A stretch of 64,000 bases of DNA from Pseudophaeobacter sp965641885 (GTDB lineage Bacteria > Pseudomonadota > Alphaproteobacteria > Rhodobacterales > Rhodobacteraceae): contig OZ282574.1 of NCBI GenBank assembly GCA_965641885.1, positions 3,596,001-3,660,000 of the forward strand, read 5' to 3'. Each line of letters opens with the position of its first letter. The first letter of the stretch is position 1. The notes beneath the pieces were generated by a model. The model saw only the letters and a list, made by a program, of their open reading frames with translations, did not search any database and was not told where the DNA came from. Shown piece after piece: positions 33,841-41,487 of the stretch. The position numbers and the translations under genes were made by a program.

Positions 33841-34731
33841 ATGACGCAGCACAGCCCTGTCCAGACTCCTGACCAAATTCTTGCGATTGATGGTGGCGGA
33901 ACCCGCTGCCGTCTTGCCCTGGAACGGGGGACAGAAGTTATCCGGGTTGAGACCGGCCCGGCCAATGTTTCCAGCAATTTTGACTTGGCCGTCGCACAAA
34001 TCCATCTGGGGCTTGCGCAACTCGCGGCCAAGTCAGGCCTCTCGCCCAAAGCCCTGGCCGCAACACCCGTCTATCTGGGGCTCGCAGGCATGGTAAGCCC
34101 CGAGATCGCCGAGCGCCTGAGTAAGGCCCTGCCGCTGAGGCGCACCCGTATCGAAGATGACAGGCCCGCAGCCCTGCGCGGCGCGCTTGGGGCCGCAGAC
34201 GGCGCGATTGCCCATTGCGGCACCGGCTCCTTCCTCGCCAGCCAGATCAATTTGCAACAGCGCATCATCGGCGGCTGGGGACCGCAGCTGGGCGATGAGG
34301 CCTCGGCGCAGTGGCTGGGGCGTCTGGCCCTGGCGCGCACGCTGGATGTGGTCGATGGGCTGGCTGATCCCTCCCCCCTCAGTGCCGTGATCCTTGCGCG
34401 TCTGCCCAGCTCGGCGCAGATAGTGGCCTTTGCCGCATCAGCCAGTCCAATGGAAATTGGGGGCTTTGCCAGAGAGGTCACAGAACATGCCGCCAGAGGC
34501 GATGAGCTGGCCATTGACCTGATGCGCCGTGGGGCCGACTACATTGCCGAAAACCTCAGCAAGATCGGATGGGCTCCCGGCACCCGGCTTTGCCTCACCG
34601 GCGGGCTGGCACCGCAGTATAGCCGTTACCTGCCGCTGCCCCTGCAGCAGGACCTGTGCCAGCCTAAAAGTGATCCGCTGACAGGAGCGCTTGCTCTGGC
34701 GCGGGACTTTGCAACCCAGTGCGCCACATGA
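33841..34731 (+). CDS. BadF/BadG/BcrA/BcrD-type kinase, probable N-acetylglucosamine kinase
   Basis: A 296-residue sugar-kinase/actin-fold ATPase. The phosphate-1 motif is LAIDGGGTRCRLAL (about 14-27), a central AHCGTGSFLAS passage follows, and GGWGPQLGDEASAQWLG is the segment shared with eukaryotic-type N-acetylglucosamine kinases. It would make GlcNAc-6-phosphate, the substrate of the NagA encoded next. The glycine-rich LCLTGGLAP closes the adenosine pocket. No transporter or nagB is in view. Confidence 0.85.
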   Translation: MTQHSPVQTPDQILAIDGGGTRCRLALERGTEVIRVETGPANVSSNFDLAVAQIHLGLAQLAAKSGLSPKALAATPVYLGLAGMVSPEIAERLSKALPLRRTRIEDDRPAALRGALGAADGAIAHCGTGSFLASQINLQQRIIGGWGPQLGDEASAQWLGRLALARTLDVVDGLADPSPLSAVILARLPSSAQIVAFAASASPMEIGGFAREVTEHAARGDELAIDLMRRGADYIAENLSKIGWAPGTRLCLTGGLAPQYSRYLPLPLQQDLCQPKSDPLTGALALARDFATQCAT

Positions 34732-34822
34732 GGCGCACTGGCACCTTGCAGCACGGGGTTTGGGGCAGCACTGGTGGGCCTCAGGGCTGGCAGCGCCATC
34801 AAAACCGGATCAGGACGACGAT

Positions 34823-34850
34823 ATGAGCGATACAGAATGAGCCATACAGA
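34823..34850 (+). repeat. 14-bp tandem duplication carrying a second start codon at nagA
   Basis: Units atgagcgatacaga (34823-34836) and atgagccatacaga (34837-34850) match at 13 of 14. The first ATG, with AGGA seven bases upstream, opens a five-codon frame (MSDTE) whose TGA overlaps the true nagA ATG. The good ribosome site therefore serves the mini-frame first, and nagA would be read by coupling or reinitiation. Confidence 0.75.
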
Positions 34851-36039
34851 CACTCTCTATGGCGGCGGGGCAGTATTTGACGGTCAAACCCTGCACCGGG
34901 GCGTGGTTGCACGCTTTACTGCCGGGCGGCTGACCAGCCTCGCACACACCGACCACGCGGCCAAAGGCGAGACATTTATTGATCTCGCAGGCGACATCCT
35001 CAGCCCCGGATATCTGGACCTGCAGGTCAATGGCGGCGATGGCATCATGCTGAATGAGGCGCCAAGCTGCGCCGGGCTACAGCGTATTGCAGCCGCGCAC
35101 AGAGGCCTCGGTGCGGTGCAAATTCTCCCAACCCTGATCACCGACACGCCAGAGAAAACCGCAAAAACCATCGCAGCGGTGGTCGAGGCCCGCGCCGCAG
35201 GCATCCCCGGAATTGCCGGGCTGCACCTTGAGGGGCCGCATCTGTCGCAACGCCGCAAAGGCGCCCATGATGACGCCCTTATCCGCCCCATGACACAGGC
35301 CGATCTGGAGCAGCTGGTTGCGGCTGCAGCCCTTTTGCCGGCTCTCATGGTCACGCTGGCGCCCGAAAACGTCACCCTTGCGCAGGTCAAAACACTGCGA
35401 CAAGCCGGGGTGATCCTGTCGCTGGGCCATACCGACGCGTCGTATGAAGTAGCGCTGGACTACGCCGAGGCTGGTGTCAGCTGTGTCACCCATCTGTTCA
35501 ACGCCATGAGCCAGATGGGCAATCGTGCCCCCGGTCTGGTGGGAACCGCGCTCAGCTCTCCTGCGCTATGTGCCGGGGTGATTGCCGATGGGATACATGT
35601 CCACCCGGCGACACTGCGCGCCGCCTGGGCCGCCAAGCAGGCTCTGCGCGGCACGACAGGACAGATCTATCTGGTCAGCGACGCCATGGCGCCGGCGGGC
35701 AGTGATATCACCTCATTTATGCTCGAAGGGCGGCAGATCTCGCGCAGCCATGGGCGGCTGACGCTGGCGGATGGCACGCTGGCAGGCGCGGATCTCGATC
35801 TCACCACAGCCCTGCGGGTGCTGGTCGAGCGCTGCGATATCCCGCTGGAACAGGCCCTGACAGCCGCCGTCACCACCCCGCGGCAGGTGATCGGACAATG
35901 GGCTGCCAGCGAAACTGCCCTTGGCATGGCCGAGACTGATTTTATCAGAATTCAAAGCGATCTGTCCGCAGCGCAGCCAGTTTTGGATTTGCCCGGTTTA
36001 GAGGCGCATGATCTGAACGCGCAATCTTTGCGCCCCTGA
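34837..36039 (+). CDS. nagA: N-acetylglucosamine-6-phosphate deacetylase
   Basis: A 400-residue amidohydrolase producing glucosamine-6-phosphate and acetate. Metal and catalytic residues are visible: Glu132 (LHLEGPHLS), His198 (LGHTDASY), His219 (VTHLFNAMS) and catalytic Asp282 (LVSDAMAPAG). The start at 34837 is the second copy of a duplicated start region; the longer open frame from 34774 is not family-like. It follows the putative GlcNAc kinase by 105 bases. Confidence 0.94.
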   Translation: MSHTDTLYGGGAVFDGQTLHRGVVARFTAGRLTSLAHTDHAAKGETFIDLAGDILSPGYLDLQVNGGDGIMLNEAPSCAGLQRIAAAHRGLGAVQILPTLITDTPEKTAKTIAAVVEARAAGIPGIAGLHLEGPHLSQRRKGAHDDALIRPMTQADLEQLVAAAALLPALMVTLAPENVTLAQVKTLRQAGVILSLGHTDASYEVALDYAEAGVSCVTHLFNAMSQMGNRAPGLVGTALSSPALCAGVIADGIHVHPATLRAAWAAKQALRGTTGQIYLVSDAMAPAGSDITSFMLEGRQISRSHGRLTLADGTLAGADLDLTTALRVLVERCDIPLEQALTAAVTTPRQVIGQWAASETALGMAETDFIRIQSDLSAAQPVLDLPGLEAHDLNAQSLRP

Positions 36040-36061
36040 CGCTGTTGTTTTGCTTCAGGCG

Positions 36062-39000
36062 CTACAACACGTTCTCGCTGCGCTCAAACTGGTCCACCCA
36101 TTTGCGCACATTGACCACATCAAAATAGACCGAAATCAGCGCCGGCAGCACCAGAAGTACCAACACCATCGAGGCCATCAGCCCAAAGGCCACTGAGACC
36201 ACAACCGGCACAAGGGTCTGCACCTGCGGGCTGGTCTCAAACAGGATCGGCACCAGACCCGCAATGGTGGTCGAGGTCGACAAAAGGATTGGCCGGAACC
36301 GGGCCCGCACCGCATCCAATGAGGCCGCAACATAGTCTTCGCCTTCAAGATGGGTCTGAAAAAAGGTGAGGAACAGGATCGCATTATTGACCACAATGCC
36401 CGCCAGCGAGGCAAAGCCGATCAGACTGGGCATCGAGATATCCATCCCCAGCGCCCAATGGCCCCAAATGGTGCCGACCAGCGCAAAGGGGATCGACAGC
36501 ATCACCACCACCGGCAGCGAATAAGAGCGGAACTGGAAGGCCAAAACCATATAGACCCCCACCAGTCCAAGCAGCAAAAGCTTCAGCAAAGACGACTGTG
36601 ATTTGTTCTGTTCCGCCGTGGCGCCGGAAATCCCGATCTCGACGCCCGGAAAACGCGTGTGCAGCTCTGGCGCCAGCTCACTGGTGATAACGGCCGAAAT
36701 CTGCGCCGAGGTGACATTGGCGGTGTCGATCTTGCCCCGAATACGCGCCAGCGCTTTGCCATTCTTGCGGGTGATCGTGGGATAGCCCTGGGTCAGGGTC
36801 ATCGCAGCAACCTCGGACAGGGCGACCAGCTTGCCATTGCCGACCAGAATGGGGAACCGCTCCAGCTCGGTCAGGTGTGACACCGTATCGTCCAGCTTTA
36901 CGCGCACCGCCATATTCGACTGGTTAGAGCGAAAACTATCCGTCTCGGTGCCTTCAAAGGCGCTGCGCAGCTGGTCGGACAGGCCCTGCGGCGTCAGCCC
37001 CGTGAGATAGCCATATTCATTCAGCGCCAGCTGCACTTCTTGTCGGCCACCATAAAAATCCTGAAAGGCCTCAACCACATCGGAGCGCTGCAAAAGGCTG
37101 GTGCGCAGCGCGGTGGAAGCCGCCTCAAGCTCTTCGAGATCATAGCCCGTGAGCTCTACATCCAGATCAAAGCCGCCGGGGCCCATTTCCGCCTGCGAAA
37201 AAGAAGACTGGATCAGATCCGGGATCGGACCCGTCGCCAGCCGCCAGGCCTCAAGCACATCATCGGCCTGCACATTACGCTGCGCGCTGGCCAGCAAATC
37301 CACGGTGATGGTGGCGGTGTTTGATCCATTGTCATACACCTCGGAATTCACCGCATATTGCACCAGCACCCGCTCAACCAGGGGTGCTGCGCCTTCGGTC
37401 TTGGGGGTGAGCTCGGCATCGACCTGACGCAGCCCCTGCAACAATTGCTCAACCGTGCTGACGGTATGCGCCCGTGCAATCCCCGAGGTCAGCGAAAAGC
37501 GCATGGTCAGCGTGTCGCTTTCGGTTGAGGGGAATCCGATCATCTTGACCGACCCCGACGCGATCAGGCCAATCGACACAATCAGCACCGCAAAGACCGA
37601 GCCAAGGGTCAGGTAGCGCAGCTTTACCAGCCCGGCCGCGATGGGCAGAACGCAGCGCTCTTTGACCCACTCAAGGCCCCGCGCCGCCAGGCGGATTTTT
37701 TGAACCTCGGGCGTTGCGCCAGGTTTTGCGCCAGGCCTTGGAGCTGTGCCGTGATTGAGGTGATGCGGCAGAATGAAAAACCCCTCAAACAGAGAGATCG
37801 CCAGCGTGACCAGCAGCACCATGGGAATAAACCGCAGGATCTGTCCCATATCCCCGGCCAGGAACAACAAAGGCCCAAAGACGCAGACCGTTGTCAGGAA
37901 GGACGAGACAACTCCGGGCAGCACCTCCATAGCACCGCGCGCCGAGGCCTCGGCTGGCCCCACGCGGGCGCGCCATTTGTCGATGTTTTCCGCAATCACG
38001 ATTGAATCGTCCATAATCAACCCCACCGCCATCAACAGGGCCACAAGGGTGATCATGTTGATGGTGATGCCAAAGACGCTCATGGCGAACAGCGTGCCCA
38101 GAAATGACACTGGCAGGGCGGCAGAGATCCACAGGGCTTCGCGCAGGGAAAAGAACAGCCACATGGTGATGAAGACCAGCACCAGACCCAGAGCGATATT
38201 CTCGGCTATCAGGTTCAGGCGTTCTTCGACCAGTTCGGTCATATTGTTGGTTACGGTGATGCGAAACGGCGCGGGATAGGCGGCGCGCTCGGCGTTGAGC
38301 ACCGTCTCCACCGCCTCAAAGACACGAATACTGTCGACCTTCTTGGATTTGGACACCGAGATAATCGCCGCCTGATCGCCGTCTATAAAGGAGGCGACAT
38401 TCTCATCGGTATCCATCATGCGGACCTCTGCCAGGTCACGCAGCCGCACAAAACTGCCAGAGCTGTTTTGCAACACGATCAGGTCTTCGAGATCGCTTTT
38501 GGTGCGGCGGGTATCGGCATAGCGCAGCACAATGCTGTTTTCATCCAGCTCAGCACTGCCAAGCGGCTGGCTGAGACTGCGGGCCTGGATCGCATCGACA
38601 ATATCGCGGGTCGACAGCCCGTAGCGATACAGGGTGTCCTCGTCAAAAACCACCTGCAGCTCACGGTCGGTAATGCCCGAAACCGAGATGTCAGCCACCC
38701 CCGGCAAGGCCTGCAGCCGATCCGCCAGTTGGTCGGTATATTCGATCAACCCCTGTTTGCCTGCAATTCCCGAGACGGCAACCAGCGCCACCAGATCACT
38801 GCGCGCCAGGATCTCGACCGTTGGCGCTTCGGCGTCCGTGGGGAAATCATTGATGCCCGACACAGCTGAGAAGACATCGTTGAAAAACAGGGTGAGATCG
38901 CCGCCTTCCTCCAACTCTGCCGTGGCCGTGGCCATACCATCGGTCGACAGGCACGTGAGCTCAGCCAGGCCATTGGTGCCCGTCAGCGCGCTCTCAAGCG

Positions 39001-39205
39001 GGCTGCAGATTTCTTCGTCCACATCCCGCGCCGAGGCACCGGGGTAGATCACCGTGGCCCCCACGGTTGAGGCCGTGAATTCCGGGAAGGTTTCGCGCTC
39101 AAGATTGCCGAGCACCCCGATCCCCAGAATACACAGCAGAACCATCATCAGGTTTGACGCAACCGGGTGGCGGACAAAAAAGGAGATCATATCAGTTGCC
39201 TTCAC
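36062..39205 (-). CDS. RND-family efflux transporter permease
   Basis: A 1047-residue AcrB/MexB-type inner membrane pump driven by protons. The fourth membrane segment contains the proton-relay Asp pair at 399-400 (VGLIMDDSIVIAENI). Two large periplasmic loops separate membrane segments 1-2 and 7-8 as expected. It overlaps the adaptor gene by 14 bases. No outer membrane channel gene is present, so it probably uses a TolC encoded elsewhere. Substrate unknown. Confidence 0.93.
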   Translation of the reverse strand: MKATDMISFFVRHPVASNLMMVLLCILGIGVLGNLERETFPEFTASTVGATVIYPGASARDVDEEICSPLESALTGTNGLAELTCLSTDGMATATAELEEGGDLTLFFNDVFSAVSGINDFPTDAEAPTVEILARSDLVALVAVSGIAGKQGLIEYTDQLADRLQALPGVADISVSGITDRELQVVFDEDTLYRYGLSTRDIVDAIQARSLSQPLGSAELDENSIVLRYADTRRTKSDLEDLIVLQNSSGSFVRLRDLAEVRMMDTDENVASFIDGDQAAIISVSKSKKVDSIRVFEAVETVLNAERAAYPAPFRITVTNNMTELVEERLNLIAENIALGLVLVFITMWLFFSLREALWISAALPVSFLGTLFAMSVFGITINMITLVALLMAVGLIMDDSIVIAENIDKWRARVGPAEASARGAMEVLPGVVSSFLTTVCVFGPLLFLAGDMGQILRFIPMVLLVTLAISLFEGFFILPHHLNHGTAPRPGAKPGATPEVQKIRLAARGLEWVKERCVLPIAAGLVKLRYLTLGSVFAVLIVSIGLIASGSVKMIGFPSTESDTLTMRFSLTSGIARAHTVSTVEQLLQGLRQVDAELTPKTEGAAPLVERVLVQYAVNSEVYDNGSNTATITVDLLASAQRNVQADDVLEAWRLATGPIPDLIQSSFSQAEMGPGGFDLDVELTGYDLEELEAASTALRTSLLQRSDVVEAFQDFYGGRQEVQLALNEYGYLTGLTPQGLSDQLRSAFEGTETDSFRSNQSNMAVRVKLDDTVSHLTELERFPILVGNGKLVALSEVAAMTLTQGYPTITRKNGKALARIRGKIDTANVTSAQISAVITSELAPELHTRFPGVEIGISGATAEQNKSQSSLLKLLLLGLVGVYMVLAFQFRSYSLPVVVMLSIPFALVGTIWGHWALGMDISMPSLIGFASLAGIVVNNAILFLTFFQTHLEGEDYVAASLDAVRARFRPILLSTSTTIAGLVPILFETSPQVQTLVPVVVSVAFGLMASMVLVLLVLPALISVYFDVVNVRKWVDQFERSENVL

Positions 39206-40565
39206 CCAGGGTCGCCGCTGGTATCAGCACCAGCTTCATGCCGGGAACCGGCGGGCTGGGCTGACCCAGAACCAGGGTCTCGCTGCCGTCCAACCCCGCC
39301 GTCACGATCACCTCACTGCCAATGATCTGGCCCGTCTCTACCTCACGGATCTCCAGTCGCGCGACACTGTTGACCGGACTGTTGACCGGGCTGTCGGCCA
39401 GATAGACAAAGGGTTTTCCCTGGTCGCCAACATGCAAGGCATGGCGCGGCACAGCGATGCTGTCGGCGCGGGGCATACTGGAGAAGACCACGCGCACAAA
39501 ACTGCCGGTATGCAGCGGCGGGCGCCGCACACCGGGGCTTAAAACTAACGGGTCGGCTACTCTGACGACAATGCCCATGGTGCCCGTCTCTGAATCCATC
39601 GTGCCACGCAGCCGCACGATCTCTGCGTCCCAGGCCGCAAAGGCCTCTGTGCTCGACAGCTCAACCCGCGCGCTCACCCCAGACCGTTTCAGGGCCGCAA
39701 TGAACTGGCTGGTGTCAAAACTGCCATCCTGCAGAAACGAGGTCGCAAAACTGGAAAAGACAATGGGGCCGAAACTGCTGGGCTGAATCTCTGCTATCAC
39801 TTCGGCGGCGGCTGTGCTGTCCAGCGACAGCAGGTTATCGCCCGTCCCGACAAATTGCCCCACCTCCGCGTCCATGCTGGCCACCCGGCCCCGAAAAGGC
39901 GCTATGATCGTGGATTTCTCCAGTGCGCGCTCTGCCTCGGCCAGTTCGGCCTGCCGCACCGCCAAAGTCGCGCGCAATGCGTCCCCCTGGGCCGGAAAGA
40001 GCGACAGCGTATTTGTCAGATTGGTCACCGATGTCTGCTGAGACAAAAACGATTTTTCTGCCGTATCAACATTGGCCTGCGTGCCAGCACCCCGTTCCAA
40101 AAGTGACTGAATGCGGGCCAGCTCTGCTTCGGCCACACTGAGGATGCGCTGCTCTACCAACAGCAGCCGCTTTGAGTTTTCCTCCTGACGGCTCAGCTCT
40201 GCAAGATCGGCCTCGACCGCGGCAATATTGGCGAGGGTCTTTTGCCGCGACAGCTCATTGTCGGTCTGGTCTATTTCAACAAGAACCGCACCGGCCTCGA
40301 TGATGCTGCCGGTGTTCAACCCCGGCAAAACCCCGATGACACGGCCCTGCACCTCGGCAATGGCGGCCCAGCTGTGCTCGGCCTCAACCCGGCCAAAACC
40401 CTGCGCTGTGGCGATGATCGTCCTGGGGCTCACCCCCTGCACCCGCACGGCCAGCGCAGCTTCCGGCGGCACGCTCACCTCCGGGCCCGGCCGGGAGGTC
40501 ATCCAGACGAAACCTAAAACACCAATCAAGACAGGAGGAAGAACGAGAAGAGGGCGGAAGTTCAT
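39192..40565 (-). CDS. RND efflux periplasmic adaptor (membrane fusion protein)
   Basis: A 457-residue membrane fusion protein: N-terminal hydrophobic segment (about 4-22), a lipoyl-like half-motif near 80, a long coiled-coil hairpin (about 105-215) with heptad-like Leu, a second lipoyl half near 220, and a beta-barrel domain. It bridges the RND pump to an outer membrane channel. A short in-frame repeat (NSPVNSPVNS) lies in the C-terminal part, from a 12-bp duplication. The start at 40565 is preferred for its signal-like N-terminus, although the ribosome site is weak. Confidence 0.9.
   Translation of the reverse strand: MNFRPLLVLPPVLIGVLGFVWMTSRPGPEVSVPPEAALAVRVQGVSPRTIIATAQGFGRVEAEHSWAAIAEVQGRVIGVLPGLNTGSIIEAGAVLVEIDQTDNELSRQKTLANIAAVEADLAELSRQEENSKRLLLVEQRILSVAEAELARIQSLLERGAGTQANVDTAEKSFLSQQTSVTNLTNTLSLFPAQGDALRATLAVRQAELAEAERALEKSTIIAPFRGRVASMDAEVGQFVGTGDNLLSLDSTAAAEVIAEIQPSSFGPIVFSSFATSFLQDGSFDTSQFIAALKRSGVSARVELSSTEAFAAWDAEIVRLRGTMDSETGTMGIVVRVADPLVLSPGVRRPPLHTGSFVRVVFSSMPRADSIAVPRHALHVGDQGKPFVYLADSPVNSPVNSVARLEIREVETGQIIGSEVIVTAGLDGSETLVLGQPSPPVPGMKLVLIPAATLGEGN
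39366..39389. repeat. 12-bp in-frame tandem duplication in the efflux adaptor gene
   Basis: Two identical 12-base units (actgttgaccgg at 39366-39377 and 39378-39389) add four residues in frame. A partial third unit follows. Confidence 0.85.
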
Positions 40566-40895
40566 AAAGGCTACTTTCTGACTGTGACCAGTTCTGAAGC
40601 CCCCCCAGAGCAAGGGGCAACCCGTAATACACGCAGAACCAGATGTGTTCCGTCGCCCCTACTGTGCGTTTTTTTCGCGAAATAGCCACTCCAGAAACCT
40701 TTTGCCCTTGTCCGGGACGATCTCTGGTGGTGGCCTCTTCACCAGCCGTTGAAATGCAGGGCCGCGTATTTTGTGTCTTTTGACCACTTAAAAGCTCGCG
40801 ACAGGCCCCCTTTCGCGGATCCGCCCGGAAATACCCCGGTCAAGTCTCTGGCTTCATTGGGCATATCCTTCACACACATAGAAAATTGCCCAATA

Positions 40896-40913
40896 AATTC
40901 AACATATTGAATT
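40896..40913. promoter_or_regulatory. Perfect 18-bp palindrome upstream of the nos operon
   Basis: aattcaa-cata-ttgaatt is a perfect dyad with seven-base arms. It resembles an Fnr-type site in layout (five-base arms, four-base centre) but the arm reads TTCAA, not TTGAT, so the binding protein is unknown. Confidence 0.5.
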
Positions 40914-40944
40914 CGACAACTAGCGTGCAGGAATGTGCTCGTCT

Positions 40945-40958
40945 TTGTCATAGAACAA
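40945..40958. promoter_or_regulatory. Fnr/NnrR-type site upstream of the nos operon
   Basis: ttgtcatagaacaa has the TTG-N8-CAA frame of Crp/Fnr-family sites used by FnrL and the NO-responsive NnrR/Dnr. It lies 61 bases before the leader gene, a fitting place for activation of denitrification genes. Confidence 0.55.
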
Positions 40959-41019
40959 ATTACGGCGATGACCACCTCGCTAGGGTTACCCCAGATCCTG
41001 AAACCGAATCTGGCGAGCA

Positions 41020-41487
41020 ATGCATCCTTTATCCCGACATCTCCCCCTGCGCTGCACCGGAATTTTCCGGCGCCTTGCGGGCTGTGTCACGGTACTGCTG
41101 TTTGCGGTGCAACTGCTGCTGCCCAGCATGGGCAAGGCCGGTGCGGCAGAGACCTGGATCGAGATCTGCAGCGAATTTGGCGCGATCGAGATCCTGGTGG
41201 ACGTCACTGAGGGCACTGCCCCATCCGAGGACTGCCCCGACTGCGACATCTGTCTGATGTGTGCGGCGCAAAATGGTCTATCGCGCAGCGTCGCGATCCC
41301 CGCCTCCAGTCCTGTTTGGATCACCAGCGTGGCAACACAGTTGCGCCCTATGGAGACAGCGTCAAACCCGGCGCAGTTTTGGCATGACGGCCGGGGCCCT
41401 CCGCGCCTGACCACAGATACAATGACACGCGCATGCGGCGCGGCCATGGCAACCACTCAAACTAAGGAGGCGGTGCTTTGGAGCTAA
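41020..41487 (+). CDS. DUF2946-like Cys-rich membrane protein leading the nos operon
   Basis: A 155-residue protein with one membrane segment or signal (about 18-38) and the regular cluster Cys72-x2-Cys75-x2-Cys78-x2-Cys81 (CPDCDICLMC), plus Cys50. A C-terminal FWHDGRGPPR tail resembles DUF2946 proteins, small exported proteins often found near copper genes. The stop lies ten bases inside nosR, so the two are coupled. A copper-related role in NosZ maturation is a reasonable guess from context and Cys spacing, nothing more. The ribosome site (GGCGAG) is modest. Confidence 0.65.
   Translation: MHPLSRHLPLRCTGIFRRLAGCVTVLLFAVQLLLPSMGKAGAAETWIEICSEFGAIEILVDVTEGTAPSEDCPDCDICLMCAAQNGLSRSVAIPASSPVWITSVATQLRPMETASNPAQFWHDGRGPPRLTTDTMTRACGAAMATTQTKEAVLWS

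Larger units (their letters stand above)
40566..41019. other. Divergent control region between the RND operon and the nos operon (454 bp)
   Basis: No supported gene; a minus-strand frame at 40739-41020 has no family features or ribosome site. The half nearest to nos is AT-rich and carries two dyads, given separately. A TTTTTTT run (40670-40676) lies in the half nearest the efflux genes. Both operons probably start from here. Confidence 0.6.

Noticed and set aside
40739..41020. A small minus-strand gene between the efflux and nos operons
   Set aside because: No ribosome site or recognisable motif, and it would cover the dyads of the nos control region.
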